Translations under genes and position numbers: made by a program
The notes under the pieces: model-generated
What the model saw: the letters and a program-made list of their open reading frames with translations, nothing else
Database searches by the model: none
What the model was told of the DNA's origin: nothing
Assembly: GCA_013154145.1 (NCBI GenBank)
Contig: JAADDC010000018.1
Location: 1 to 8,250 of the forward strand
Length of the DNA: 8,250 nt
Reading direction: 5' to 3'
Source of the DNA: Candidatus Iainarchaeum sp.
Lineage (GTDB): Archaea; Iainarchaeota; Iainarchaeia; JAADDC01
In this document: positions 1 to 5,866 of the stretch, in pieces
Numbering within the stretch: the first letter of the stretch is position 1
How the letters are laid out: each line of letters starts with the position of its first letter

Positions 1-95
1 ACTCTCTTTCCCATGGAGCGGAGCCTCTCCTCCAGGGCCCGGGCGAGGGTGCTCTTTCCTGCTCCGGAGGGCCCCGTCAGCCAGATGACCACCAT
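1..95 (-). CDS. cysC: Adenylylsulfate (APS) kinase-like protein, N-terminal fragment
   Basis: This is a partial gene that runs off the left edge; only the first 31 codons are present. The protein opens MVVIWLTGPSGAGKST, with the P-loop G8-P-S-G-A-G-K-S15-T16 directly after a short hydrophobic strand, then an amphipathic helix ending in MGKRV. The pattern WLTGxSGAGKST followed by LAxALEExL is typical of the CysC family, which phosphorylates APS to PAPS with ATP in the cytoplasm for sulfate activation or sulfation. The ATG is 9 nt beyond the stop of the RHH gene. A GAGG site that overlaps that stop codon (minus strand, 106-103) lies 7 nt before the ATG, so the two genes are probably co-transcribed. 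Only the P-loop is visible, so another small P-loop kinase cannot be excluded. Confidence 0.72.
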   Translation of the reverse strand, partial: MVVIWLTGPSGAGKSTLARALEERLRSMGKR

Positions 96-104
96 TTGTA
101 TCCC

Positions 105-329
105 TCAGTCGATGTAGCCCAGGGCTCTCAGTCTCGCCTTGATCTTCTCTTCCTCTTCCTTGGAGAAGACCTCTTCCTTCTCTTCTTCTATGGAGGCCAC
201 GATCTCCCTCAGAACGTACGTGACGTAGTCGGACACGGAGGTAAACCCTGTTCCCTCTATGAGCTCCTTTATTTTGTCGTAGAGGGGCTTGGGTATGGAA
301 ACCGTCGTGTACTTCTTCTCGTCGGCCAT
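105..329 (-). CDS. Ribbon-helix-helix (CopG/MetJ-type) DNA-binding regulator
   Basis: This is a 74-residue protein. Residues 7-12 (YTTVSI) form the DNA-contacting beta strand, 14-25 helix 1, GFTSVSDY (28-35) the turn, and about 33-47 helix 2: a standard RHH fold that works as a dimer. After a Glu/Lys-rich stretch (48-62), the tail ends in KARLRALGYID. That tail is not part of the minimal RHH fold; similar LRxLGY endings occur at the C-terminus of sulfatase/phosphodiesterase-superfamily proteins (from memory, not searched). The start ATG has no SD site. An AT-rich palindrome centred 24-25 bp upstream suggests a leaderless transcript. The gene sits 9 nt before the cysC-like gene and probably shares its transcript. 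It is probably a transcriptional regulator, perhaps of its own operon; the target is inferred, not shown. Confidence 0.82.
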   Translation of the reverse strand: MADEKKYTTVSIPKPLYDKIKELIEGTGFTSVSDYVTYVLREIVASIEEEKEEVFSKEEEEKIKARLRALGYID

Positions 330-345
330 GGGGGTAGATGCACCA

Positions 346-361
346 AAATTTAATTAAATTT
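346..361 (-). promoter_or_regulatory. Palindromic TATA box of the RHH-cysC operon
   Basis: AAATTTAATTAAATTT is a perfect 16-bp palindrome. Its centre lies 24-25 bp upstream of the first base of the RHH start codon, which is the normal TATA-to-start distance for a leaderless archaeal transcript. It stands out against a GC-rich surround and sits just beyond the rfcL stop codon. Confidence 0.6.
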
Positions 362-378
362 AATGAAGTTTAATTACC
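349..378. repeat. Three TTTAAT repeats at exact 10-bp spacing, candidate RHH operator
   Basis: TTTAAT occurs at 349, 359 and 369 in decamers TTTAATTAAA, TTTAATGAAG and TTTAATTACC, so the copies lie on about the same face of the helix. The array overlaps the TATA palindrome and the rfcL stop codon (374-376). RHH repressors commonly bind short repeats about one turn apart, so autoregulation is plausible but inferred. The repeats may also simply reflect an AT-rich promoter and terminator zone. Confidence 0.45.
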
Positions 379-1624
379 CCTCCATCAGTTCCTTTACCTT
401 GGGATCTGTGGGACTCGTACCCAGGATGAGGGCCACCTCGTCCTCCGTGAGCCTGGCTTTCCTTATGATGGCCCTCGCCCACTCCTTATTCTTGAACCAG
501 AGGGGGAGGAAGGGGAGCACCTCCGTTATGACCCTCCTGCGGGAGAGGTGGAAGAGCTTGCCCAGCTTCCTGGCCAACTCGTTGCGCTTCTTGAGCTTGT
601 CCTTATAGCGAGAGAGAAGCTTGATCCACGTGGGGTAGGAGTAGCGGGTGAACTTGCGGTAGGGCCGCTTCTTGGCTATTATCACGCCGTTGACCAGGAG
701 CTCCTGGGCATAAGACAAAAATCCCCAGTACTGCCTCCTGATGATCCTCCCGTTGAAGACGTCCGCCCGGGACACCCACTTGAAGGCCTCCGCCACCTCC
801 TCGGGGTCCTCGTACTCCCGGGGGATGTTCTCCACGATCCAGTATGTGAACATCTCCGGGTCCATGTCGAGGGTGGCCGTCAGCGCAAAGGGTCTAACCA
901 CCCGCTCGCTCTTGAATATCTTGGCCAGCACTTCGAAGATGCTGGCCTCCCGGTCCCTGTAGCCCAGATCCTTCACCAGATCGAGGGTGATCTTCAGGCC
1001 GTAGCGGGCCACGGCCTGGAGGTCCAGGAGCGCTGCCCTCACGTCGCCGCTCTCCTTCTTGGCCAAGTAGATGATGGCCTCCCTGTCGTAGGGTATGCCC
1101 TCTTTATCCAAGATCTTCATGAGGTAGGAGGCGAGGACGGAGGGCGAGATCCGCTTGTACTCCACCATTTTGACGTAGGGATGGAGGGGCATCACAGAGG
1201 GGGCCCAGGCGTCGTTGGCCGTGAGCATGACGGGATTCTTGGACTTCTGGAGTATCTCGATGATGGCCTTCACGCCCCCGGCGTCCTCCTTGGGAGAGAG
1301 GCCGTCCACCTCGTCAATGAGGATGAGCTTCCTTCCGCCGAAGAGGGAGGAGGCCTGCGCAGCTGCCCCCAGGATCCTCTCGACGGTGGCCCTGTCCCTG
1401 CTGTCCGACGCGTTCATCTCCACCAGATCCCAGCCGTACTCGGAGGCCACGGCGTAGGCGGTGGCGGTCTTTCCAACCCCCGGCGGGCCGTAAAGAAGGA
1501 GAGGCTTCTGGGGCTTACCCGAGTTCCAGGCCTCTGCCCAGGCACGGACGATCTGCTTGGCCTGCTCGTTCCCTATGATGTCGTCCAGCTTCTTGGGCCT
1601 GTACTTGTAGGTCCAGAGGGCCAC
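374..1624 (-). CDS. rfcL: Replication factor C large subunit (clamp loader)
   Basis: The product is 416 residues. It opens with ALWTYKYRPKKLDDIIGN, the N-terminal RFC box, then Walker A GPPGVGKT (46-53), Walker B LILIDE (100-105), the sensor-1 region LTAND (134-138) and sensor-2 GDVRAAL (193-199). A helical collar and C-terminal domain rich in basic residues follow. RFC-L joins the small subunits to load the PCNA clamp at primer-template junctions, using ATP. The GTG at 1624 was chosen because it comes just before the conserved WTxKYRP; the open frame continues upstream to 1945, but that part is unlike RFC and lies over a pilin-like gene. No SD site is present; a TATA box 26 bp upstream implies a leaderless mRNA. 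The protein ends SPTDPKVKELMEG, with no recognisable QxxLxxFF-type PCNA-binding motif and no long Lys/Glu tail, both common in longer homologues. Confidence 0.93.
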   Translation of the reverse strand: MALWTYKYRPKKLDDIIGNEQAKQIVRAWAEAWNSGKPQKPLLLYGPPGVGKTATAYAVASEYGWDLVEMNASDSRDRATVERILGAAAQASSLFGGRKLILIDEVDGLSPKEDAGGVKAIIEILQKSKNPVMLTANDAWAPSVMPLHPYVKMVEYKRISPSVLASYLMKILDKEGIPYDREAIIYLAKKESGDVRAALLDLQAVARYGLKITLDLVKDLGYRDREASIFEVLAKIFKSERVVRPFALTATLDMDPEMFTYWIVENIPREYEDPEEVAEAFKWVSRADVFNGRIIRRQYWGFLSYAQELLVNGVIIAKKRPYRKFTRYSYPTWIKLLSRYKDKLKKRNELARKLGKLFHLSRRRVITEVLPFLPLWFKNKEWARAIIRKARLTEDEVALILGTSPTDPKVKELMEG

Positions 1625-1646
1625 GTAGGTATTTTGAGGGGAAGGG

Positions 1647-1654
1647 TATAAATT
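1647..1654 (-). promoter_or_regulatory. TATA box of rfcL
   Basis: On the minus strand this reads AATTTATA. Its centre is 26-27 bp upstream of the rfcL GTG codon, which fits a leaderless transcript. It lies inside the 36-bp divergent gap between rfcL and the pilin-like operon. A weaker plus-strand AT stretch, TATTTTG (1629-1635), is about 26-32 bp before the ATG at 1661 and may serve the opposite operon. Confidence 0.6.
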
Positions 1655-1660
1655 GTTAGG

Positions 1661-2044
1661 ATGAGGGGCTACGTTTCCATCGAGGTGCTCCTCATAGGAG
1701 CCGCCCTCCTGGGCCTCTTCTACGGTTTCGTCCAGCCCACCGTCAACTTCCTCTCTTCTGCGAAGGAGGAGCTCTCCACGACGGCTCTCCTCAAGGGGAT
1801 TGCCCTCCAGATCCAAAAGCTCTCGGAGATGGGGATGGCGGCGGAGGCCGAGATGAACATCTATACCCCCGTGGACCTGAACGTTTACCTCGGATCCCTT
1901 ATAAGGGTGGAGAGCGGGAGCTACTCGGCAGATATCAGATCCCACGTTCCCCTGAAGGAGACAAACCTCTCCATTCCGAGGGGGATCAACACCCTCAGGG
2001 CTTACTACGACGGCAACGCCGTGGTGCTGGAGGTGGTCGGGTGA
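1661..2044 (+). CDS. Small pilin-like secreted protein with class III signal peptide
   Basis: This is a 127-residue protein whose N-terminus, MRGYVSIEVLLIGAALLG, matches an archaeal type IV prepilin. A basic residue and Gly precede the likely cleavage site (after G3), Glu sits at mature position 5 (E8), and a hydrophobic helix runs to about residue 24. An amphipathic helix continues to about residue 60 (rich in Ala, Glu, Lys and Leu), then a beta-rich end. This is the layout of a pilin: a long N-terminal helix plus a small globular head. There are no cysteines. It is probably processed by a prepilin peptidase and built into, or anchored beside, a surface filament. It is the first gene of a plus-strand operon, diverges from rfcL, and its TGA overlaps the next gene's GTG (GTGA). 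No SD site precedes the ATG. The family name is not recognised; the pilin-like call is good, the exact role unknown. Confidence 0.75.
   Translation: MRGYVSIEVLLIGAALLGLFYGFVQPTVNFLSSAKEELSTTALLKGIALQIQKLSEMGMAAEAEMNIYTPVDLNVYLGSLIRVESGSYSADIRSHVPLKETNLSIPRGINTLRAYYDGNAVVLEVVG
2029..2036 (+). promoter_or_regulatory. Shine-Dalgarno site for the second operon gene
   Basis: GGAGGTGG shares seven consecutive bases (GGAGGTG) with the complement of the usual archaeal 16S rRNA 3' end, and those seven bases end 5 nt before the GTG at 2041. It supports that GTG as a real start even though it overlaps the previous stop. Confidence 0.65.
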
Positions 2045-2274
2045 GGGGCTTCATCTTCTCCTCCATTTACTTCATCCTCTTCCTCCTGAGCGTCGGCATC
2101 GTCACCGCCACCGCCGGAAGCCTCAAGGTAATTCCCTCGCCGTCGATGGACTTCTGGTCCCTCCCCACCTACAGCGCCCAGCACCTCTTTGGAAACCCCA
2201 CCCCTTGTTACTACGACATCAACACCTACGACGAGCTGAACAAACTTTCCCTGCCGGAGGTGAAGGGATGCTGA
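2041..2274 (+). CDS. Small membrane-anchored, pilin-like secreted protein
   Basis: This is a 77-residue protein starting at a GTG that overlaps the preceding TGA and has a strong SD site. The N-terminus MRGFIFSSIYFILFLLSVGI is a prepilin-like basic-Gly-Phe start followed by one hydrophobic helix to about residue 25. Mature position 5 would be Ser rather than Glu, so filament assembly is less certain than for its neighbour. The short outer part has two cysteines (C56 and the last residue, C77), which could pair with each other or with another secreted partner such as the next gene product. The end overlaps the following gene by 7 nt, so translation is likely coupled. No known family is recognised. 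It could be a minor pilin-like subunit or an accessory anchor. Confidence 0.65.
   Translation: MRGFIFSSIYFILFLLSVGIVTATAGSLKVIPSPSMDFWSLPTYSAQHLFGNPTPCYYDINTYDELNKLSLPEVKGC
2256..2263 (+). promoter_or_regulatory. Shine-Dalgarno site that fixes the third operon gene start
   Basis: GGAGGTGA is a full 8-base match to the complement of the usual archaeal 16S 3' end, 4 nt before the ATG at 2268. It favours this ATG over the more upstream in-frame ATG at 2205, which would add a hydrophilic leader in front of the signal segment. Confidence 0.75.
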
Positions 2275-3110
2275 AGTTCCTGCCCCAGCTGGAAGCAGCA
2301 CTCCTGCTGGCCGCCATGCTGGGCCTCTACTATTCAACGCTGGGGGTGATCCCCTCCTTTGACCTCTACGCCTACCAGTTCTTCTTCGTGAAGCAGACGG
2401 AACTGTTGACGGTGAAGGCGGGGGCCGAGGCCTTCAGCTACGACTACTTCTTGGCGGTGAGGGATGCCTTCGATCCGGCGGCCTACAGCGACCAGACAAG
2501 CGAGCAGTGGTCCGTGCCAGCCTACTTCAGCTATCCCGCCGGGGGAAGCGTGGCCACCTGCCAGAGCGTGGACGGGGACATTGGCTGCACTGTCTGGAAC
2601 CTGGAGAACGCCGGGGAGGTATGTCCCGACGTGGTGGCCTACACCCCGAATCCCAGTCCGTCCACCTACATCTACCCCGCCGTGAGCGTCACGTCCACGG
2701 ACACACTGATCTCAGCTCTCGCGGAGCTACTTTCCAAACGGGGCATAAATTCAATCCTTGACGTGAACGTGTCCTCCACCCTCTCCGGAAATACTTACAC
2801 CCTTTCCGTTGAATATAACCTATCCCTCTCGGGTTTCAGCGAGTACAGGTCCTCGGGGACGGCCCTCTGGACCCTGAAACCCTCCATAGAAAGCGAGGTG
2901 AGGACGGCCCGATGCGTGTGTGACGGCAGCACCGTGGCCACCTACGACGTGAACACTTTATACATAACACTCGAGGGTAACCTGGGAGAGGGTAATCTCG
3001 GAACCGTCCCCCTTTTGAAAGAAGGGGCCGTTTTTATCAGGTACTTCCTCCAAAGAACCTCGTACACTCCGCCGGCAACCGTGAACAACTGTCAGATGGT
3101 GTTCGAATGA
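2268..3110 (+). CDS. Secreted protein with pilin-like N-terminus and beta-rich ectodomain
   Basis: This is a 280-residue protein. The N-terminus MLKFLPQLEAALLLAAMLGL has a Lys, then a hydrophobic helix (about 9-28) with Glu9, which would be mature position 5 if cleavage follows F4: a divergent class III arrangement. The rest is rich in Ser, Thr, Tyr and Asn and appears beta-rich. It has six cysteines (C98, C107, C119, C216, C218, C275), including a close C-V-C pair, and sequons such as NVSS and NLSL. The start is set by a perfect SD site; the frame opens upstream at 2205, but that part is shadow sequence over the previous gene. Its TGA overlaps the ychF-like ATG (ATGA). It is probably exported and disulfide-bonded, perhaps the tip or largest subunit of the complex made by the three-gene set. 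No known family is recognised. Confidence 0.72.
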   Translation: MLKFLPQLEAALLLAAMLGLYYSTLGVIPSFDLYAYQFFFVKQTELLTVKAGAEAFSYDYFLAVRDAFDPAAYSDQTSEQWSVPAYFSYPAGGSVATCQSVDGDIGCTVWNLENAGEVCPDVVAYTPNPSPSTYIYPAVSVTSTDTLISALAELLSKRGINSILDVNVSSTLSGNTYTLSVEYNLSLSGFSEYRSSGTALWTLKPSIESEVRTARCVCDGSTVATYDVNTLYITLEGNLGEGNLGTVPLLKEGAVFIRYFLQRTSYTPPATVNNCQMVFE

Positions 3111-4240
3111 TAGGCATCGTGGGAAAGCCATCCTCGGGCAAGTCCACCTTCTTCAACGCCGCCACAGAGCTCAACGTGAAGACTGCCCCCTACCCCTTCA
3201 CCACCATAGAGCCCAACGTGGGGGTTTCGTGGGTGAGGGTGGAGTGTCCCCACACGGAGATAGGAGTGGAGTGCAACCCCAGGAGTGGCTTCTGCATAAA
3301 AGGTAAGCGTTTCGTCCCCGTGAAGCTCATAGACGTGGCAGGACTGGTCCCCGGGGCCCACGCGGGCAGGGGCATGGGGAACAGGTTCTTGGACGAGCTC
3401 CGGAGGGCAGAGGCATTTATTCAGGTGGTGGATGCCTCCGGGAGGACGGACCTGGAGGGAAATCCCGGCGAAGGGAATCCCGTGGAAGAGGTGGAGTTCC
3501 TGGAGAGGGAGCTCATCGAGTGGATAAAGGAGAAGGTGGTCGCCGCCTGGGAGAGGGCCAAGAAGCTGCCCTCCGACAAGAGGGACGAGTACCTGGTGAA
3601 CGCCTTCACGGGGCTGGGCGTGCACCCCTCGGAGGCGGAGCGCATACTGAACAAACTGGGCTACCCCGAGGGAAAAGAAGAAGACTGGGCCCGGGAGATA
3701 CTCGGCTCGAGGACGCGGGTCATAGCGGCCAACAAGGTGGACGTGGAGGGGGCAGAGGACTGGGTGAAAGAACTGAAGAGACGCTTTGACAACGTGGTGC
3801 CCACGTCGGCGCTGGCGGAACTCATACTCAGGAGGGCCGCCAGGAGCGGTTACGTCGACTATGTTCCGGGGGACGGCCACTTCGAGGTGAAGAGGGAGCT
3901 CAGTCCCGAGCAACGAAGGGCCCTGGAGCTGGTGGAGGACGTTCTAAGCCGCTGGGGGAGCACGGGCGTCCAGGAGGCCATCAATCGGGCAGTGCTCGCC
4001 AAGAACATCGTCGTGTTTCCCGTGGCCGACGAGAACAGGTGGACGGACGGCGAGGGGAACGTCCTGCCCGACGCCTTTATATTACCCAAGGGGAGCACGG
4101 CCCTGGATCTGGCCTTCGCCATACACACGGACATCGGGAAAAAGTTCATAGCGGCGGTGGACGCAAGGACGAAGAAAAGGGTGGGGAAGGACTACGAGCT
4201 AAAGCACTTGGATGTTATAAAGATCGTGGCGGGGCGTTAG
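3107..4240 (+). CDS. ychF: YchF-like translation-associated GTPase with TGS domain (Obg family)
   Basis: The product is 377 residues. G1 is GKPSSGKST (6-14), G2 region YPFTTIEPNVG (29-39), G3 DVAG (76-79) followed by the glycine-rich VPGAHAGRGMGN, G4 NKVD (209-212) and G5 PTSA (232-235). The C-terminal ~75 residues (about 301-375) form a TGS domain (VLPDAFILPKGSTALDLAFAIHTD region). Length is close to the archaeal YchF-like group. Bacterial YchF proteins have a changed G4 motif and prefer ATP; NKVD here predicts GTP. The family acts in the cytoplasm around ribosomes and translation. It is the last gene of an operon with three secreted pilin-like proteins; its ATG overlaps the previous TGA, with a modest GGTG site 5 nt before. 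Its stop overlaps that of the convergent minus-strand gene. The functional link to the secreted genes is unexplained. Confidence 0.93.
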   Translation: MIGIVGKPSSGKSTFFNAATELNVKTAPYPFTTIEPNVGVSWVRVECPHTEIGVECNPRSGFCIKGKRFVPVKLIDVAGLVPGAHAGRGMGNRFLDELRRAEAFIQVVDASGRTDLEGNPGEGNPVEEVEFLERELIEWIKEKVVAAWERAKKLPSDKRDEYLVNAFTGLGVHPSEAERILNKLGYPEGKEEDWAREILGSRTRVIAANKVDVEGAEDWVKELKRRFDNVVPTSALAELILRRAARSGYVDYVPGDGHFEVKRELSPEQRRALELVEDVLSRWGSTGVQEAINRAVLAKNIVVFPVADENRWTDGEGNVLPDAFILPKGSTALDLAFAIHTDIGKKFIAAVDARTKKRVGKDYELKHLDVIKIVAGR

Positions 4241-5781
4241 TCGAGGCTCCAGTTGCACCAATAGGAGCTGCTGCAAGAGTTATAACAAACGTAGGTTGCA
4301 ACGTTGTAGACGTTGAACTTCGTGGTGGTGTTGTCGGGCTGAACCTTCCAGTTCAGGGAGGAGTCCCTGTAGAGGCAGCCCTTTGTGGTTCCGTAGCGGG
4401 TGGAGACGACGCGCTCCTCGCAGTAGTACTGTCCGCCGGAGTAGGCGCAGGTGTCAAGGTAACTCAGGTACTTCCAGACGTTCACGCTCTGGCTGCTGCT
4501 CGCGCTGTTGTAAACGCTATCCGCGGCCTCACAGGTAAAGATGTAAGAACCCTCGGAGGGGAAGGAGCCCGATGTGGAACAGGGTGATGAGTAGCAGGTG
4601 GTGAGAAGGGTGTCGTTCCGGTAGATCTTGATGTAGCTGATGCCCGAGTCGTCGCTGGCGGAACAACTGACGGTGTAGGAAGGTGGGGAGCTGGCTCCCA
4701 GTGTGGGGTTCACACCGACGCTGAGGCTTACGGTGGGTGGGGTGGCGTCGAGGACGATGCTGACGGAGTCGGAGGCGCTAAGTTCACCGTCGGAGGCAGT
4801 GACTGTGATAGTATAGGTCCCCCCGGAGGAATAAGAACACGTGTAGGAGGTGGCGGTGGTGGTTGCGGTTGTTCCGTTGCCACAGTCGACGGTGAAGCTA
4901 AGGGAATCGCCATCGGGGTCAGAGGCAGTCCAGGAGACGGTGATGGAGGCCGGGGCCTTGAAGATCTCGCCGTCGGGGGGTGAGGTGATGGTGATTGTTG
5001 GAGGGGAGTTGTCGGAGGGTGGTGGAGTGGGAGAGGGGGCGGGGGTGGTCGAGGAGGAGCTGACGCTGACCGTGGTGGTCTTGGAAGAAGAGTTGCCGGA
5101 GGTGTCAGTGGCTACGCATTTGGGTGTGTAGGTGCCGGCGGTGATGTAGGTGACGGTGGCGGAGCACGAAGATGCGGTACAGGTCTGGACCGGTGTAGTG
5201 TCGCCGGCGTTCTTGTAGATTTGGATGGTGGAGATACCGCTGTCGTCGATGGCTTCACACGTGAGGGTGGTGGAAGAGCCCGCGGAGATGGAAGATGGGT
5301 TGGCGGTGAAGGAAGTGATGGTGGGTGGAGTGCTGTCCCCTCCGAGAACCGTCAGCTCCTTGCTCTCGGAGACGGACTGGTTGTTGCTGTCCGTGGCAAT
5401 GCATTCGATGGTGTGGGTGCCGGGTGGGAGGTTGGAGAGGGTGGTGGAACAAGAGTAGTAGGAGGTGTCGGGGAAGGAACATTCTCCGGCGGGGGTTCCG
5501 TCGACGGAGAAGCTGATGGAGGTTAGTTCAACGTCGTCCATGGCCTCACAGTAGGCGGAGACCGTTTCGCCGTAATTTATTTCTGTGGGGGAGACGTTGA
5601 ACTCGATGATGACCGGGGGTTTGTCCGTGTAGGTGGGGTAATTGACGTCGGGGGCGTTGTAGGAGGAGAGGGAGGTGGAGATGTTCTGGGCTGTGGAGGA
5701 GAGGACGCTGCTAACAACCAAGCTTATTACTACGACACCGCTGATAAGAAGGAGATATTCGAAGGAGGCTTGTAGTTTCAT
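4237..5781 (-). CDS. Secreted Ig/PKD-repeat surface protein with class III signal peptide
   Basis: This is a 514-residue protein. The N-terminus MKLQASFEYLLLISGVVVIS carries the Q-x-S-x-E class III motif (Q4-A-S-F-E8) and a hydrophobic helix to about residue 27; the residue before the likely cleavage is Leu where Gly or Ala is usual. Four Ig/PKD-like beta repeats follow (about 55-146, 151-240, 260-346, 347-435), with a Ser/Thr/Pro linker at 241-259, then a cysteine-rich C-terminal domain (436-514). There are 20 cysteines. Repeats 1, 2 and 4 share a four-cysteine pattern in which the last two are always 16 residues apart (C111/C127, C206/C222, C401/C417). Eight N-x-S/T sequons suggest glycosylation. 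It is probably a pilus-anchored adhesin or coat protein outside the membrane. The ATG has no SD site; a TATA box 25 bp upstream suggests a leaderless mRNA. Its TAA overlaps the ychF stop. Confidence 0.82.
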   Translation of the reverse strand: MKLQASFEYLLLISGVVVISLVVSSVLSSTAQNISTSLSSYNAPDVNYPTYTDKPPVIIEFNVSPTEINYGETVSAYCEAMDDVELTSISFSVDGTPAGECSFPDTSYYSCSTTLSNLPPGTHTIECIATDSNNQSVSESKELTVLGGDSTPPTITSFTANPSSISAGSSTTLTCEAIDDSGISTIQIYKNAGDTTPVQTCTASSCSATVTYITAGTYTPKCVATDTSGNSSSKTTTVSVSSSSTTPAPSPTPPPSDNSPPTITITSPPDGEIFKAPASITVSWTASDPDGDSLSFTVDCGNGTTATTTATSYTCSYSSGGTYTITVTASDGELSASDSVSIVLDATPPTVSLSVGVNPTLGASSPPSYTVSCSASDDSGISYIKIYRNDTLLTTCYSSPCSTSGSFPSEGSYIFTCEAADSVYNSASSSQSVNVWKYLSYLDTCAYSGGQYYCEERVVSTRYGTTKGCLYRDSSLNWKVQPDNTTTKFNVYNVATYVCYNSCSSSYWCNWSLD

Positions 5782-5802
5782 CGGACTATTATTGTTTTCA
5801 TG

Positions 5803-5810
5803 TATTTAAA
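5803..5810 (-). promoter_or_regulatory. TATA box of the Ig-repeat protein gene
   Basis: On the minus strand this reads TTTAAATA. Its centre is 25-26 bp upstream of the ATG at 5781, the right distance for a leaderless archaeal transcript, and no SD site is present. It lies in copy 1 of the tandem repeat; copy 2 places a second identical box 33 bp further upstream, too far for this start. Confidence 0.6.
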
Positions 5811-5840
5811 AATATTGCTGTCACGGTGTCAGCTATATTT

Positions 5841-5866
5841 AAAAATATTGCTGTCACGGTGTCAGC
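5841..5866 (-). terminator. Possible terminator at the adhesin gene 3' end
   Basis: Read on the minus strand, a short stem GCTGaC...GTGaCAGC with one A-A mismatch is followed by AATATTTTT. The stop codon lies within the stem. A similar stem plus T-run recurs 33 bp downstream. Archaeal termination depends mainly on T-rich tracts, so this is possible, but the same sequence also fits an operator. Confidence 0.35.

Larger units (their letters stand above)
5803..5866. repeat. Tandem duplication: two identical 31-bp units, 33-bp period
   Basis: Positions 5803-5833 and 5836-5866 are identical over 31 bases, separated by TA. Each unit has an AT-rich part (TATTTAAAAATATT) and a 17-bp imperfect palindrome GCTGTCACGGTGTCAGC (5817-5833 and 5850-5866; seven of eight pairs match). 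Copy 2 includes the last codons and stop of the adhesin gene; copy 1 holds the active TATA box of the next gene. It may be a duplicated regulator-binding site, a doubled terminator, or a recombination scar. Confidence 0.9.

Noticed and set aside
548..1651. A 367-codon open frame on the plus strand opposite rfcL
   Set aside because: It is a shadow of the GC-rich rfcL codons; the translation is Gly/Leu/His-rich, shows no motif, and overlaps a strongly supported gene.
1625..1945. N-terminal extension of rfcL to 1945
   Set aside because: The extra residues are unlike RFC and lie antisense to the pilin-like gene; a TATA box and the conserved start motif place the true start at 1624.
2205..2267. 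Upstream ATG for the third operon gene
   Set aside because: A perfect SD site precedes the ATG at 2268, and the upstream part would put a charged leader before the signal helix.
2970..3478. Similar LEGNxGEGNx peptides in the 280-residue protein and in YchF
   Set aside because: The YchF segment fits a Gly/Asn/Pro-rich family loop, and the DNA differs at many positions; chance is the simpler explanation.
4039..4587. Plus-strand open frame across the end of ychF and the Ig-repeat gene
   Set aside because: It crosses two well-supported genes in the wrong frame and shows no recognisable motif.
5803..5866. CRISPR-like repeat-spacer structure
   Set aside because: There are only two units with a 2-base gap, so no spacers exist.
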